Shown: in pieces, positions 33,696-45,070 of the stretch
Layout of the letters: each line of letters starts with the position of its first letter
Numbering within the stretch: position 1 is the stretch's first letter
Assembly (NCBI GenBank): GCA_023213395.1
Contig: CM041465.1
Coordinates: 91,705,741 to 91,769,740, forward strand
Source: Cycas panzhihuaensis
Lineage: Eukaryota; Cycadophyta
Length of the DNA: 64,000 bases
Direction of reading: 5' to 3'
Position numbers and translations under genes: made by a program
The notes under the pieces: model-generated
What the model was told of the DNA's origin: nothing
The model's database searches: none
What the model saw: the letters and a program-made list of their open reading frames with translations, nothing else

Positions 33696-36600
33696 TGGAA
33701 TCGCATCTATGGGATGGTAACCACACTTGGTTAGGATTAAGTTAGTCAATAGAAGGCTCTGAAATATAGAGTCAATCTAGAAAGTGAGATAAATTACCCA
33801 CACAGGGCATCCATGCATAGGAACGCAAGTTCAGGACCTATGAATGGCACACAACTCCCCTCTAGGTAACTCAATTTTGGTTCTCAGGGAAGCAAGAGTG
33901 AGGAATATCCTCAGTTTCCCAAGTAACCTTAAGAAGTAAGTCCTCCCACCCTTAGATGGTTGAAAGGGGGAGGTGAGACTGAATGAGGGAATGAATCCTC
34001 ACAGGAAATAGAGGAGATATGAATGGGTTGTATTTGGATGAGTGATGCGGGAGGTACACGCTTGTAAGAATGGCATTAGACAACCACCCCACATGCAAGA
34101 CCAACCCAAAGGAGAGGATGTCAAGGATACTTAGCTAATGTAGGTGTGATGGGGTTATAAGAGGATGTCCTAGAGGAAAAATCCTCCTTAGGCTAACCCA
34201 CCCAAAGTGAGTTTGGGGGATAAGAGGCAACGGTGAAAGAGGCTTCTGCCATCTTATGTGTGAAGGGTTTGACCTTCTATGTGTGATGGTGAAGTGATGT
34301 ATAAGTTTATTGCAAACAAGAGATAAAGACCATAAAGATAGTAATTACACTCTCATTTACTCTCAAATGCAAAACTTCACTCTCTTTTCATTTTTAATGG
34401 GAGAAAAAGGAGTAGAGGGGGGCAAGCCAATCAAGTGGTAATCATGCATGCAAAAGATGTAAGGCCTAAAGGAAATGCATGCAATCAAGCAATAAAGTGG
34501 AAGGATATGGTTCCTATCTCATGCTTTTTCCTAAAAGTGTGAGCATAGCATGCATATTCAAGTAGTAGCTGCAAACTTATTTCTTTTCTCTGTGTTTCTT
34601 TCTGTGTTTCATCTATGCAAATAAATATACTTAAGACAAAAAGAAAAAGAGCTGCAAAGAAAAAAGAACGGCATACCTGGAGGATCGTGCAGCTGAATAA
34701 GGATGTTCTCTTACACCATACTTGCTTCCCTTTTCCTTTCCCCACATGTATGTAGTGTAGAGCAATGGTGTTGGGGCTTCCTTACCTTCCACGAACTAAA
34801 AGAAAAAGGCAGAAAAAAAAAGAAAAGGAAAGGACTATGTAAAAGATGGAAATGACCAAGGGAAAGAATGAGAGAGACATACCCAGATTGATACATTTCT
34901 TTCTTCACCCATAGTAAAACCTGAACCAAAGAGTACTCCCCTCTTTTCCAAGGGGTTGTTAGGATACCAAATATATATGTATATATGTATATATGAAGTG
35001 CACAAGATGATGCAAGTAAAGTACTTCAATCAAAGTAAACTTTTAGCTAAGAAACAACCTCCAATCTCCTCAATGCAAGCAAGATGAGATAACAGGATGG
35101 GGATGGTTAGCCTCAGAATGGCTAACCCTCCAATGCACACACCTCCATGCTGTCCAAGCACATAAATAGTAGTTATGGATAATCTACTAGTAGCAAAAAG
35201 TTAGAGAGATAGGTTGCATAAAGGTTGTAAATGCTATCGATGTTGCAAAGGCTCTCATATGCAATGTTTGCAACATAAGGCTAAGCTAACACCCAAAAGT
35301 GACATATGGTACAAATAAGGGCTTAAAACTCTACCTATGTAAGCCACTCAAGGCTAGAACCAGCATAGTAAGGGGCTGCATATGCTGATACCAGTAATGG
35401 CCTCTCTTCTAAGAGCTCTCTGGTTGCCCAAGGGAGACACAAAAGAGGAAGAGGAAAAGGGAAGAAGGGGGTTGCCCTTAAGGAGAAGGCCTTGTTGGGT
35501 GTAGAACCCACCTTAGCTCCTTTCTCTTTCCCTTTTGGGACCTCTTCTCACAACTTGGAGAAACCAGAAGAGAGAAGGAAGGTAGGGAGGATAAACAAGG
35601 AGAAATGAAGGGGATGCCTCCTATATTTGATGGAAAAACTGAGAAAAGAAAGATATACAAGGTGTTATAATCTCTTTTAGGGGAACTAAAAAGAATAAAA
35701 TGAAATATAAATGAAATAGTACCTACTATAGGCAGATTGGTAGGAGATCTACTTGAGAAAATGGTAGAGGAGGGTAGTCCTGTGAGGTTTGTAGGTGGAT
35801 TCCTGTGGAGGCTATGAAACTTGAAGAAGAACTTGATGAAACTTGATGCTTGTACGTGGAAGTGAGATTTGGAGCACGTCCTTGCTTGGAGAAGCTTTGT
35901 CTTAAGCCTGCTACCATGAATCTAAGCTACAGAGGGTAGATCCCAAGCTGAGACACAGATGTACTAGATGTTGCAAGGCACTCCTACAAAAAATCGCCTG
36001 TGAAAGTAAAAGAAGGGAGGAAGAAAGATAGAGGAAGAGGAGGAAATGAAGTCTTTTTTGGGTTTTATACCTAACCCTAGCTTAATTGGATGATTAGGGT
36101 TAGGCTAGGACTCAGATTATGACTTAGCCATGTGGCAATTTTATAATATATGCAAAATTTACCATGGCATATTTTAAAAAATATTTAATGATAGTCACCC
36201 TATGGTAAACTTTGCAGTACCACGAAGTTTACTGTGGTACTGTGACATTTGTCGTGGTGTAGTGACAGAATGTAAAATAAAAGGAGAAAAGGGAGTTGGG
36301 AGCCCTAAAGGAGGGTACCCCAAGCCTAGGAGGGCCTATCCCTCTATCCAAGTGGTTGGGGATAGTCATAAGGAAATGATGACCTACACTAGATAGGGCA
36401 CTAGAGCGATAGGGTTCCCAAGAAGCTAGTAAATGGATAGGGAGATACTAATCACACCTAACAAGACACTATGAGTTGTGATATGGCAATGGGGGTGTGA
36501 ACGGATCATACGAGCTAGTTAGTACTTGGGACAACATGGAGGTGTATAGGAGGGTTGTGGAGTGTTAGTGGGATCCATGTCCCGAGATCGTCATAGGCTA

Positions 36601-36793
36601 GAATAGTATCAAGCAATATGATCAAGTAGCGGATGCAAGGTAATCACTTAAATATATTAATCGATCATGCAATAAAAAATAGATGCTTCAATTTACCTTT
36701 CTGGAGAAGTGACAAAGGTAAAGGATAGAAGCATACCTACACTTACCTGAGTCGATTTACCAAAAACCCATTCCTGGTAGTCGGGAAATACTA
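33696..36793 (-). repeat. Complete outer LTR at the left of Tat-C (solo-LTR-like)
   Basis: TGGAATCGCATC to GGGAAATACTA, collinear with 48494-51600. It is not joined to the Tat-C interior. Instead it is followed by CCTTG and 320 bp of the Tat-B protease, as a solo LTR would be. Five bases, TTTCC, lie between the CCTTG copy at 33686-33690 and this LTR. It includes an ATATATGTATATATG microsatellite (about 34970-34996) and GA-rich tracts. No gene. Confidence 0.9.
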
Positions 36794-37118
36794 CCTTGTC
36801 TAGTCATTCCACCCACACGCCAAATGATATTCCTCCATTTTACATTGAGATCATCAAGGATGATATTAATATCGAGTAGGTTATCATTGACAGGGGATCA
36901 TCTGTTAATGTAATACCTCTCCATCTTATCGAGGATTTGGAGATATCTATCTTTGATCCATGCAAATAGATCTACCAAGGGTATGATGGAAATCAAAAGG
37001 TGCCCTTGGGACAAGTTACTCTTCCCCTCACATTAGAAGAAAAGACAGTACTTACTGACCTTACTGTCATTGACTTGGATGTAGAATATAACATCTTTTT
37101 AGGTAGACCATAGAGGCT
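36794..37118 (+). pseudogene. Duplicated piece of the Tat-B protease
   Basis: Nearly identical to 51601-51919: same reading VIID.GSS.N, IFDPCK, GYD.NQKVPLGQVTLPLTLEEK and DVEYNIFLGRP. It ends abruptly within the codons after RP, where the right copy continues WITQMAA and here LTR sequence (GCTAGGAGCCCC) begins. A stop replaces Trp in the CK-I block. This is host sequence of Tat-C, present a second time at the wrong side. Confidence 0.9.
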
Positions 37119-37601
37119 AGGAGCCCCGAAGGAGGTTACCCTAAGCCTAGGAGGGCCTGGCCCTCTATCCAAGTGGCTGGGGATAGTCATAAAGAAATGA
37201 TGACCTATACTGGATGGGGCACCAGAGCAAGAAGGTTCCCAAGAAGCTGTCAAATGGATAGGGAGATACCAATCACACCTAGCGAGGTGCTACAAGTTGT
37301 GATATGGAAATGGGGGTGTGAACGGATCACATGGGCTAGTTGGTACTTGGGACAACATGGAGGTGTGTATGGGGGATGTGGAGTGCCATTGGGATCCATG
37401 TCTTGAGCTCATCATAGGCTAGAATAGTATCAAGCAACGGATGCAAGGTAATCACTCAAATGTATCAATCAGTCATGTAGTGAAAAATAGATGCTTTGAT
37501 TTACCTTTCTGGAGAAGTGACAAAGGCAAAGGACAGAAGCATACATGCACTTACCTGAGTCGACTCACCAAAAACCCATTCCTGGTAGTCAGGAAATACT
37601 A
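37119..37601 (-). repeat. Truncated 3' LTR of Tat-C
   Basis: Matches 36299-36793 and the same part of the right LTR, i.e. about the first 480 bp of the LTR in element sense. It is directly joined to the polypurine tract and interior, so it is the element's own 3' LTR, cut at 37119. Confidence 0.9.
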
Positions 37602-37608
37602 CCCCCTT
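37602..37608 (-). other. Polypurine tract of Tat-C
   Basis: CCCCCTT on the plus strand, AAGGGGG on the minus strand, directly before the LTR start TAGTATTTCC. Confidence 0.7.
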
Positions 37609-38099
37609 AGTAGTAGAGCCTCGCAGCTCAGAAGCATAACGCAACAGTAAATGTTGGAAACACAATGTTAGTGACATATATATACAAACAAACATAACAA
37701 AGATGCAAGCCAAGGATGACGGTGAGTGTTGTGGCAAAATGCATGGGCGTAGAGGCAAGGGAGAGACAACATAGGGGCTACCTATGTGTCGTCGTATAGT
37801 CAACTGGTAATGATGATAGATGAGGGGGTTGCCCCCATCGTAGGAGTACAATGGAAGGGTGGTGATGACTAAACATACGATCAGACAGCTGTCATGAATA
37901 AAGTACTATGTATAGAAACAAGTCAAAAATAGTGGGAGTTATGTGCTAAGAGAGATATTAGGAGTAGAGTAAGGAAACAAACCTAGTGGTCGCCATAGTT
38001 TAACCTCATTAGCGACCAGCTTTCAGAGGTGCGAATGAATTGTGATATAAAGGATAAGATGACCTGAAACTTGGGCGCCTAAGTGATCAGATAAGTCTC
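37609..38099 (-). other. Tat-C 3' untranslated stretch
   Basis: Between the second RNase H and the 3' LTR. No reading frame of note and no recognised motif. Confidence 0.5.
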
Positions 38100-38600
38100 T
38101 CAAGGTGGGTCACTATGAAGAGGGGTGCGATGCTCAAGAACAAGACAAACCAGGCTATCCACCTCAGCGTTGAGAGCCTAAGGAATGTGTCAGATGTCAA
38201 TGGAAGGAAAACAAGACAACAAGGACCTGGCAGTCAAGGTGAGAGCTCTCAGGCATGGGAACTGCACTTGGTAGACCTGGGTTAGATGGGACACCACAAT
38301 CTGAGAGTCGTAGAAGAGGATGATGGGTCCATGATGGAAGCAAAGCGCATCGGTAAGGGCCTTAATAACGGTTGTATACTCAGCTTCGTTATTGGTGGCC
38401 TCTGAAAGGAAGATCCTAGAATGCATGAAGTCATGTCCAAAAGGGTCACGGAGAATCCATGTAGTAGTGGAAGGGCCAGGGTTGCCACAGCTTCTGCCAT
38501 CAGTGAAGATGAATAACATCATGATAAAAGGAATAGAGGTCTTGATAGGGTGAATCGAGGAGAAAGTGCTAACAGGGTCGATAGATGAAGAGGACTCCAC
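38100..38600 (-). pseudogene. Archaeal-type second RNase H (aRH) of Tat-C
   Basis: An almost open frame with all four catalytic positions of the RNase H fold visible: FTDGRSCGNPGPS (Asp), EATNNEAEYTTVIKALTDAL (Glu), IILFYDSQIVVSHLT (Asp), and, after a single stop at 38190, LNAEVDSLVCLVLE (final Asp, about 38120-38160). ILRDPFG fits the block between the first two. This is the second RNase H typical of the Tat lineage, distinct from the domain fused to RT. It lies about 3.9 kb downstream of the integrase end in element sense, with the opposite-strand ORF in between; the order I know for Ogre-type elements is RT, RNase H, aRH, integrase. It is probably expressed, if at all, from a spliced or separate transcript. 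Confidence 0.85.
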
Positions 38601-39885
38601 ACAGGGAAGCAGTCGTAGGAGGAATCAAATGGTTATCAATAAATGCCATGAAGGGTAGGAGGACCCAGAAATAAGGCTACCCAAGGGCAAGGAAAATGAC
38701 CTAGCGGACGGGAAAAAAACTGCAGTGAAAAGGCCTCTCTCGAGGTGCCAAATGTCACTTAAGGAAGCGAAGTGTGGTCCCAGGTGGGGAGGATGCTTCC
38801 TTTGGGAGCCCCAGAGGCACGAACGGGTAGCAAAAATGGGTTCAAGATGGTAAAACAAGCCAAATGAGTATAAATTCTAGTATATATAGAGGTGGCACAT
38901 AAAACGAGGTAGAAGAGGCCTCACAAGGTCAAAAGGGGATGCCATAAATACACTTGGAGTGTAAGGAGAAAAGAGGGATATGGAGGTAAAATAGGAGATG
39001 GACCCAGAAGGCAAAGGTGATCAGGGGGAAGAGATGGTCCCAAGGGCTATCACGGCAAGAGAAACGAAGGAGGTGCCTGTCGGGGCCCCCGCCCATATAA
39101 GGAAAACTCATCGAAAATAGGATTCATTTCACAGGCTCACGATCAATTTAGAGCCCTTCTCCTTACGTAGTAGAGCATTGCCCAACTTTGGAGGCACGCA
39201 GAGAGAGATCAGACTATCAAATCAGAACGCAGGGATAGCCAACAGGACTGGGGAGGTGAGATGGTGGTAGCGAGGCCAGATCTGGTAAGTTAATCGCCCT
39301 TTATCCTACCCATCTTGTCATTTGAATTTAGTGAGTTTTTAATACTTTTTAGCATAGTTTCTACCCCTTTATGGGTAAATTGTGATCTCTTAGAACCTGA
39401 ATTGGGCCTAGAGAGAGGGGGGACTAGGGCATTATATAGCCCTGGTCCCAGTGGGCCTGAGTATGGCCCATCCCGAGACAAGTTTTTGGGTCTTTTTAGG
39501 TGGAAAACCTCCCCTTTTATGTGGGTGTCACTGGCCCCACAGTGAAGATCATGGTGCCATATACTTTGCCACAGGGCCATAGAGTTTGTGCCATAAACTC
39601 AGTAGGGCTCCATGCTAAACTATGCGATATCACAGAGTTTAGCACGGTGCGAAGGCATACCAACTAAAAAAAATAAAGAATGACTTAAAGGAGTGCCAAA
39701 ACTCCATCGGGAAGGAATGAGGGGTAGTCATGAAGGCAGGCAAGTAGGTATAGAGGAGTTCTGACTAGTTCTTGGCATGTTTGACAGGCGGTTATCACAG
39801 TAGACAACTGCGAGAATATCAGGGTGGTGATGATGAGCTTCATCGAGATGATGTCTCGAGGAGACCAGTAGGTATTAAGGAGATG
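38601..39885 (-). other. Tat-C spacer between antisense ORF and aRH
   Basis: No recognised domain. Short frames on both strands do not match anything I know. Confidence 0.45.
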
Positions 39886-39889
39886 TGGC

Positions 39890-41767
39890 CTACTAAAGGC
39901 CATCCGGACACCATAGTACTTATTGGATCAACATCTCCTAGTAGACATAGTCTCACATTGGGATCACAGGCGACATGTGTTCTACCTCCTCTAAGTGGGG
40001 GATGTTATTGTCATGCTTGGAGACATCTGGAGGATCCTAGGGTTACTGGCAGTAGGAGCACTAATCTCACTAGGGGCATTACCTAGCAACGATACAACAT
40101 AGAGGGAGGCAGCTACCTATTTCACAAGTCAGGACAGGTGAGAGAGGAGAGGCATACCCATACAGAGCATGATCATGTCGCAGATTCCTTGGGTGAGGAA
40201 GTTGATCACACTGTGCATTCTATTCCGAATATCTTGGAAGCAGAACTATAGAGATATACCCAGTGGATGGATGGAGATCGTGAGGTGATGCAAGGCTGGG
40301 GAGAGACTGGAATGTGCCACATTGATAGTGGTGAACCTGATCGCCTAGTTGGATGCTATCAGGGTGGCCAAGAGAGGAGGTTTTTCATACAACACATTAT
40401 TGCAGTGCTGGTTCTTTGATCACTTCTGAGCAGTGGCACTAGTAGGAGGGCCACACCCTATCTCAGTGTGGGCTCCTATGGTCCACAGGTGGCAGACTCA
40501 GCTGAGTGGAATCGAGGATCAAGCACACATCTGCCGCTCAGTGGAGGCTATATCATTGGACCTCCTCACCATAGTAGACTACACGATATACCTGTATAGA
40601 GGGGTGAGGTAGGACAGTGATGATGAGGCAAGTGGAGCAGGAGGAGTCAGAGGTGGCCCTAGAGGGGATGATAATGATGATGGGGATGATGGGGATGATG
40701 GGGCAAGCCCATCAGGAGTGGAAAGTGGTAAGGAAGGTATGTTAAGGACCACAGGAAGAGAGGCAGGATCCTCAAAAGCTACAAGAGAGGAGGCAGGTCC
40801 TTCAGGACCTACAGGGAGAGGTAGGGCACCACGAACACCGGTCTAGAGACTAAGGATAGTGGGGAGAGCCTGGGCAGTGCCAGCGCTAGCAGAAGAGGGC
40901 AGAGGTTCCCTGTAAGGTCAGGTCATATATGAGGTGGTACCGGAGGAGGCGGTACTAGCAACTAGGGGAGGTCCCGAGGAGGAGATGATCGTCTAAGCCG
41001 AGGAGTCGGCAGTCCCAGCAGATGAGACACTACCTTTTCCTGTCATCCTTCGATCACTAGACATCTAGTTATTCTATTTTATTTGGTTTGTTTGGTATAC
41101 ATATATGGATATATATACTAACACATGGTATATTGGACTTCGTAGGAGCAGCAGAGATTGGGAGATTGGTTGAGGCAGTAGTGTGGGAGATGTTTCCCTG
41201 GGCTTACACGGAGGGGCAACCTCCCATCCAGGTAGGAGAGGAGCCACGATTGGTAGGGGCTCATACAACAATGTTTGCTCCAATGGTCAGAGCCAGAGAT
41301 GTGTAGGTAGCAGAGTCCCAAGAGCACAAGGTGAGAGTGGGACAGCTACAGGGTGAGCTGGAGGGACCAGAGCAGAGAGGGATACTCTACGAAGTTGGGT
41401 CCAGGCACTGGACGCTCAGGGAGGAGCAGGTGGTGATGTGAAGAGTCGCATCAGAGTGGTGGTGCTAGAGGAGCAGCTCCAAGGGATGGAGGAAAGGCTC
41501 TGAGGAGTAGAGGATGAGAGGGATCGTATCTAGGCACGATACGATCAACTGGTGGATCAGGTGACGTTGAGGTCATCACGGAGCAGGACACATACTCATG
41601 TAGTGGCGATGACTCTGAGGAGGCCTTAGGATGAGGGAAGTGAGGCAGGGAGCTCCTAGAGACATATGAGGAGTCTAGTTGGTACATGGTCCCCAAGAGA
41701 GGGATCACACCGACCAGGAGATGACACACCAGGAGCAGGGGAGCACTAGAGAGTAGGATATATTTAG
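39890..41767 (+). pseudogene. Antisense ORF of Tat-C with plant mobile domain and coiled coil
   Basis: Runs opposite to Tat-C gag-pol. One and the same plus frame, broken only by stops, holds all recognisable parts. First LLDQHLLVDIVSHWDHRRHV, then FYLL.VGDVIVMLGDIWRIL (39920-40030), the plant mobile domain pattern 'W....TFHLP.GE.TVTLEDV..I'. Next NTLLQCWFFDHF (40391-40426). Then an acidic Gly/Asp-rich tail (40613-40720) and RGRAPRTP. After stops, a coiled coil with VLEEQLQGMEERL, GVEDERDRI and ARYDQLVDQVTLR (41462-41580). Gypsy elements with PMD-like or other antisense ORFs are known; the product's role is unsettled. The start codon cannot be placed: upstream of 39890 the frame is full of stops. 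Confidence 0.75.
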
Positions 41768-42500
41768 CTGTGATTTGGGAAAGCACGAAACCTCCAGGGA
41801 GTCACCATATATTACCACATGATTATACTCCTCCCTGCAAGGATTCTAGCTTCCCACGGATGATGTACCATACCATTTGTATGATATGACACATTATGTT
41901 TTTTATGTATATAGATGGGGCTATTGGTTCCCCATTTAATATATGATGGTGTGTTATGTTACATTTGCTTTTATGTGTATGTTTGTGTGTACATGTGTGA
42001 GGGTGTACGGGTGCATGAGGAGCTATATATCATGATGTTTTGAGTTGATTATCATATGCTTTGTGTTAGAGGATTATTTGAGTTGTGAATTGTACACATG
42101 CTTCCTTTCATATAGGACCATATACCTAGCAAGCCTACACGATCACCATGAGCATCGGCGATAGGTATATGTGGGGCTAGGAGATAGGGAACCATACATG
42201 TCCACATAGGAGCATAGCAGAATATGCAAAGGGAATGCTAGTATAAAGGGAGTAACGATACTCGAACACGCCATCCTAGTTGGGGAGTGTTTCCAAGCTA
42301 AAAAGCGATAGGGACAACACACCCAATTAGGAGGACGGGGCCCCCAAAGAGAGGGGGATAGGGGGTTCCACGGGAGGAACCCAAAAAGAGCAAGAAGGCC
42401 ACCCTAAACTGCCATTCTGCTTATGATTAGGAGGGATGGGGATGCACCTAGGATGGTAGTTTAGTCTCATTTTGGAGCGAAAGGAAAGAGAGAAGAAGTG
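41768..42500 (-). other. Tat-C spacer after integrase
   Basis: T/G-rich part with TGTGT words (41960-42010), then purine-rich sequence. No gene recognised. It would hold the promoter or 5' leader of the antisense ORF only if that ORF were transcribed from the other direction, which the sequence does not show. Confidence 0.4.
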
Positions 42501-42501
42501 G

Positions 42502-43640
42502 TCACGCGTAAAATTTCTTTAGGAATTTCCCATTAACAGCCTTTTCGAATTCGAGACCTTCCAAGGTTACTATCATGTAAGCATCGTTACAGAGGCTCTC
42601 GAGAACAACGAAGGGGCCAACCCACTTAGGTCCGAATTTGGATAGGTGGTCGTGGATATATTCTAATTTGAGGACGTGGTCCCCAGGATATAAAGGCCAA
42701 AAATGAAGGTATTTGTCATATGTCCTTCGTGCCCTGGCCTTAGAAGCGAGATTTGCTTAGTAGGCAGTCAAGCGCTTCTCGTTTAAGGCCTCGAGGTATA
42801 AGACGCGAGCCTAGCGGATAGACTCCTCATCGATAAGACCTCGAAGAGAGACTCGTAAGGAAGGGATCTCCACTTCCGATGGGAGAACCGCCTCTATTTT
42901 GTACACTAGGGAAAAGGGGATCATTCTCGTAGCAAAAGGGAGCTAAAGATGCCAATCTATTTGAGATTGGGCTACAGTTTTCTTTAAAATGTTTATAAGG
43001 GTTTTGTTGAATGATTCAACTTGGCCATTAGCCTAGGGGTAATACGGAGAGGAGGTTTTATGAGAAATGTTAAATTTATTATAGAGTTCATCCATCTCCT
43101 TATTACTAAAAGGAGTTCCATTATCAGTGATCAAGACATCAAGGACTCTGAAACGGCAGATGATATGCTAGTAGATGAAGGTGGTTGTCATCTTACTAGG
43201 AGTGGTGGTCAAAGGGACCACTTCAACCCATTTAGTGAAGTACTCTATAGCAGTCGAGATGAACTTATGCTATGATGAAGAAGACAGGGATATGGCTCCA
43301 ATAAGGTCCAACCCCTATTGGGAGAAGGGCCATGGAGATATAATGGGATGGAGGGCCTCGGAAGGTAAGTGGATGATGTTAGTGTGCTCCTGGAACTACT
43401 AACATCTCAGGGCATAGGCATGGGCATCCTTAAAGAGGGATGGCCAGTAATACCCCATACAGAGGATCCTTTGGGCCATGGATTGGCCCTCAAAGTGACC
43501 CCTACAAATGTCATTGTGGCATTCACGGAGTATTTGGTTCGCTTCGTTGGGGTTGACACAACGAAGATGGATCCCATCAAAGGATCTCTTGTACAACACT
43601 TCACCCATAAGGAAGTATTACCTGGAAGTAGTTTGAATAC
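42502..43640 (-). pseudogene. Tat-C integrase
   Basis: Minus strand, in element order. Zinc region ECHNDICRGHFEGQ...RILCMGYYWPSLFKDA; core GLDLIGAI (first Asp), LITDNGTPFSNKEMD (second Asp), then NGQVESFNKTL (Glu), so the DDE triad is intact. The C-terminal part has LPSEVEIPSLRV, a GPFVVLE GPY/F-like block and ends KFLKKFYA followed by TGA at 42502-42504. Several stops interrupt it (for example before the second zinc Cys). Start of the domain approximate. Confidence 0.88.
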
Positions 43641-44395
43641 GAGACCTAACTTTATTGTTGGCTTTAGGGCAATACTACTGTTGGGCGAGGTATTGTACAA
43701 TGTCTCAATACCACTCACTGTCAATAAGTGGATGGGAAGGAGAATCTTGAATGGCCAAGATAGGCTCATCAAGCAAAGAATTATCAACAGGAACATCAAA
43801 AGGGTTTGGGATAGGGGTATCAGTGAGTTGCTCATCCACCACCATCCCTTTCTTTAACTTCCTATTAATAATTTGGAGGTTAAATTCCTGAAGGAGGACG
43901 GCCCACTTGCCAGTCCTGCCTGTCAGGTCAGGTTGGTTAAGTAAATATATTAGGGGATCAAATTGAATGATCACCTAAGCAGTATTCCCAAGTAAGTAGT
44001 GCCTAAACTTCTTGTTAGCATGTACTAAGAAGAGACACTCCTTCTCGATAGGAGAGTAGTTAAGTTCAGTAGCCACAAGAGTGTAACTAATGAAGTAAAT
44101 GGCCCTTTCAGTTCCTAAATCATCCTCCTGGGCTAATATAGTGCCCAAAGACTCATCGGTAGCTGAAGTATAAAGAATGAATGACCTATCAAGGAGAGGG
44201 GGCACCAACGTTGTGGTGAAATCAAGGGATTCCTTGAGTTCTTCGAAGGCTTACTGGGCCTTTGAAGACCAAATGAATGGGGATACCTTCTTTAGTAGCT
44301 TAGTAAGAGGTTTGGCATTTATAACAAAATTCGCTAAGAAACGCCTAACAAATCTGAGCCTACCTAAGAACGACTTGATTTGTCATTGGGTTTTA
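43641..44395 (-). pseudogene. Tat-C RNase H (RT-linked)
   Basis: Follows RT: FIWSSKAQ.AFEELKESL, LLDRSFILYTSATDESLGTI LAQ split at normal positions, AIYFISYTLVATELNYSPIE, HYLLGN, then IIQFDPLIYLLNQPDLTGRT and ...LQIINRKLKKGMVVDEQL, the lead to the integrase. It matches the order of Tat RNase H domains. One or two stops, including one after LLGNTA. Confidence 0.85.
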
Positions 44396-45070
44396 GGAGG
44401 CGGCATGTCAAGGATGGCCTTGACCTTGTTGGGGTCAATTTGGATCCCTTATTTTGACACAAGAAAACCAAGGAGTTAGCCAGCTGTCATAGCAAACATG
44501 CATTTAAGAGGGTTGAGGCTTACATGGTATTTGCGACATTGTGTGAAGATTGCTCACAAATCAGAAGGATGATGGGCTCTAATGCATGAGAGACCCATCA
44601 TATCATCCATGAAAACCTCTAAAATTTGTTAATAAGGTCAAGAAAAAATGAATTGCATCACCCTTTGATAGGTGGCACCTACATTCTTTAGCCCAAAGGG
44701 CATCGCCTTATAGGTAAAGGTGTCCCGCAGGGTAGTAAAGGCCATCTTATAACAGTCTTTGAGAGAAATCTAGATTTGGTTGTAACCTAAGAAGCCATTC
44801 ATCAAGGACATGGCTTCAAAACTGGCAGTTCAATCAATGATTTGATTGATGAAGGGAAGTGGGAAGTTGTCCTTGGGACATGTATTGTTGATGTCTCGTA
44901 AATCAATACATATCCTAATTGTCCCATTCTTTTTGGCAATGGGGATAATATTGGACACCCACTTGGGGTAGTCAATAGAAGTGATTAACCCTACATTTAG
45001 GATTTTTTTAACTTCCATCTTGATAGTAGTTGAAAGCTTGGGGTGAAGAGGGAGCTACTTTTGACACATG
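44396..45070 (-). pseudogene. Tat-C reverse transcriptase
   Basis: Motifs in order on the minus strand: EVKKILNVGLITSIDYPKWV, IPIAKKNGTIRICIDLRDIN, TCPKDNFPLPFINQIID, the QI.ISLKDCYKMAF block, MPFGLKNVGATYQRVM, and FMDDMMG with plus coordinates 44602-44613. Tat elements usually have VYVDDM here; both Asp remain. Then CMFAMTAG.LLGFLVS and FLGRLRFVRRFLANF. About eight stops, largely TAG/TAA at Trp/Gln-like places, in keeping with C-to-T decay. Confidence 0.9.

Noticed and set aside
36202-36396. Small plus-strand frame in the left Tat-C LTR
   Set aside because: The matching part of the other LTR does not keep the frame as a protein; it is LTR sequence without coding signal.
40613-40730. Acidic Asp/Gly repeat as a free-standing low-complexity gene
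   Set aside because: It is in frame with the PMD and coiled-coil parts of the antisense ORF and belongs to it.
43369-43857. Plus-strand open frame of 162 codons
   Set aside because: Exact shadow of the Tat-C integrase/RNase H coding strand.
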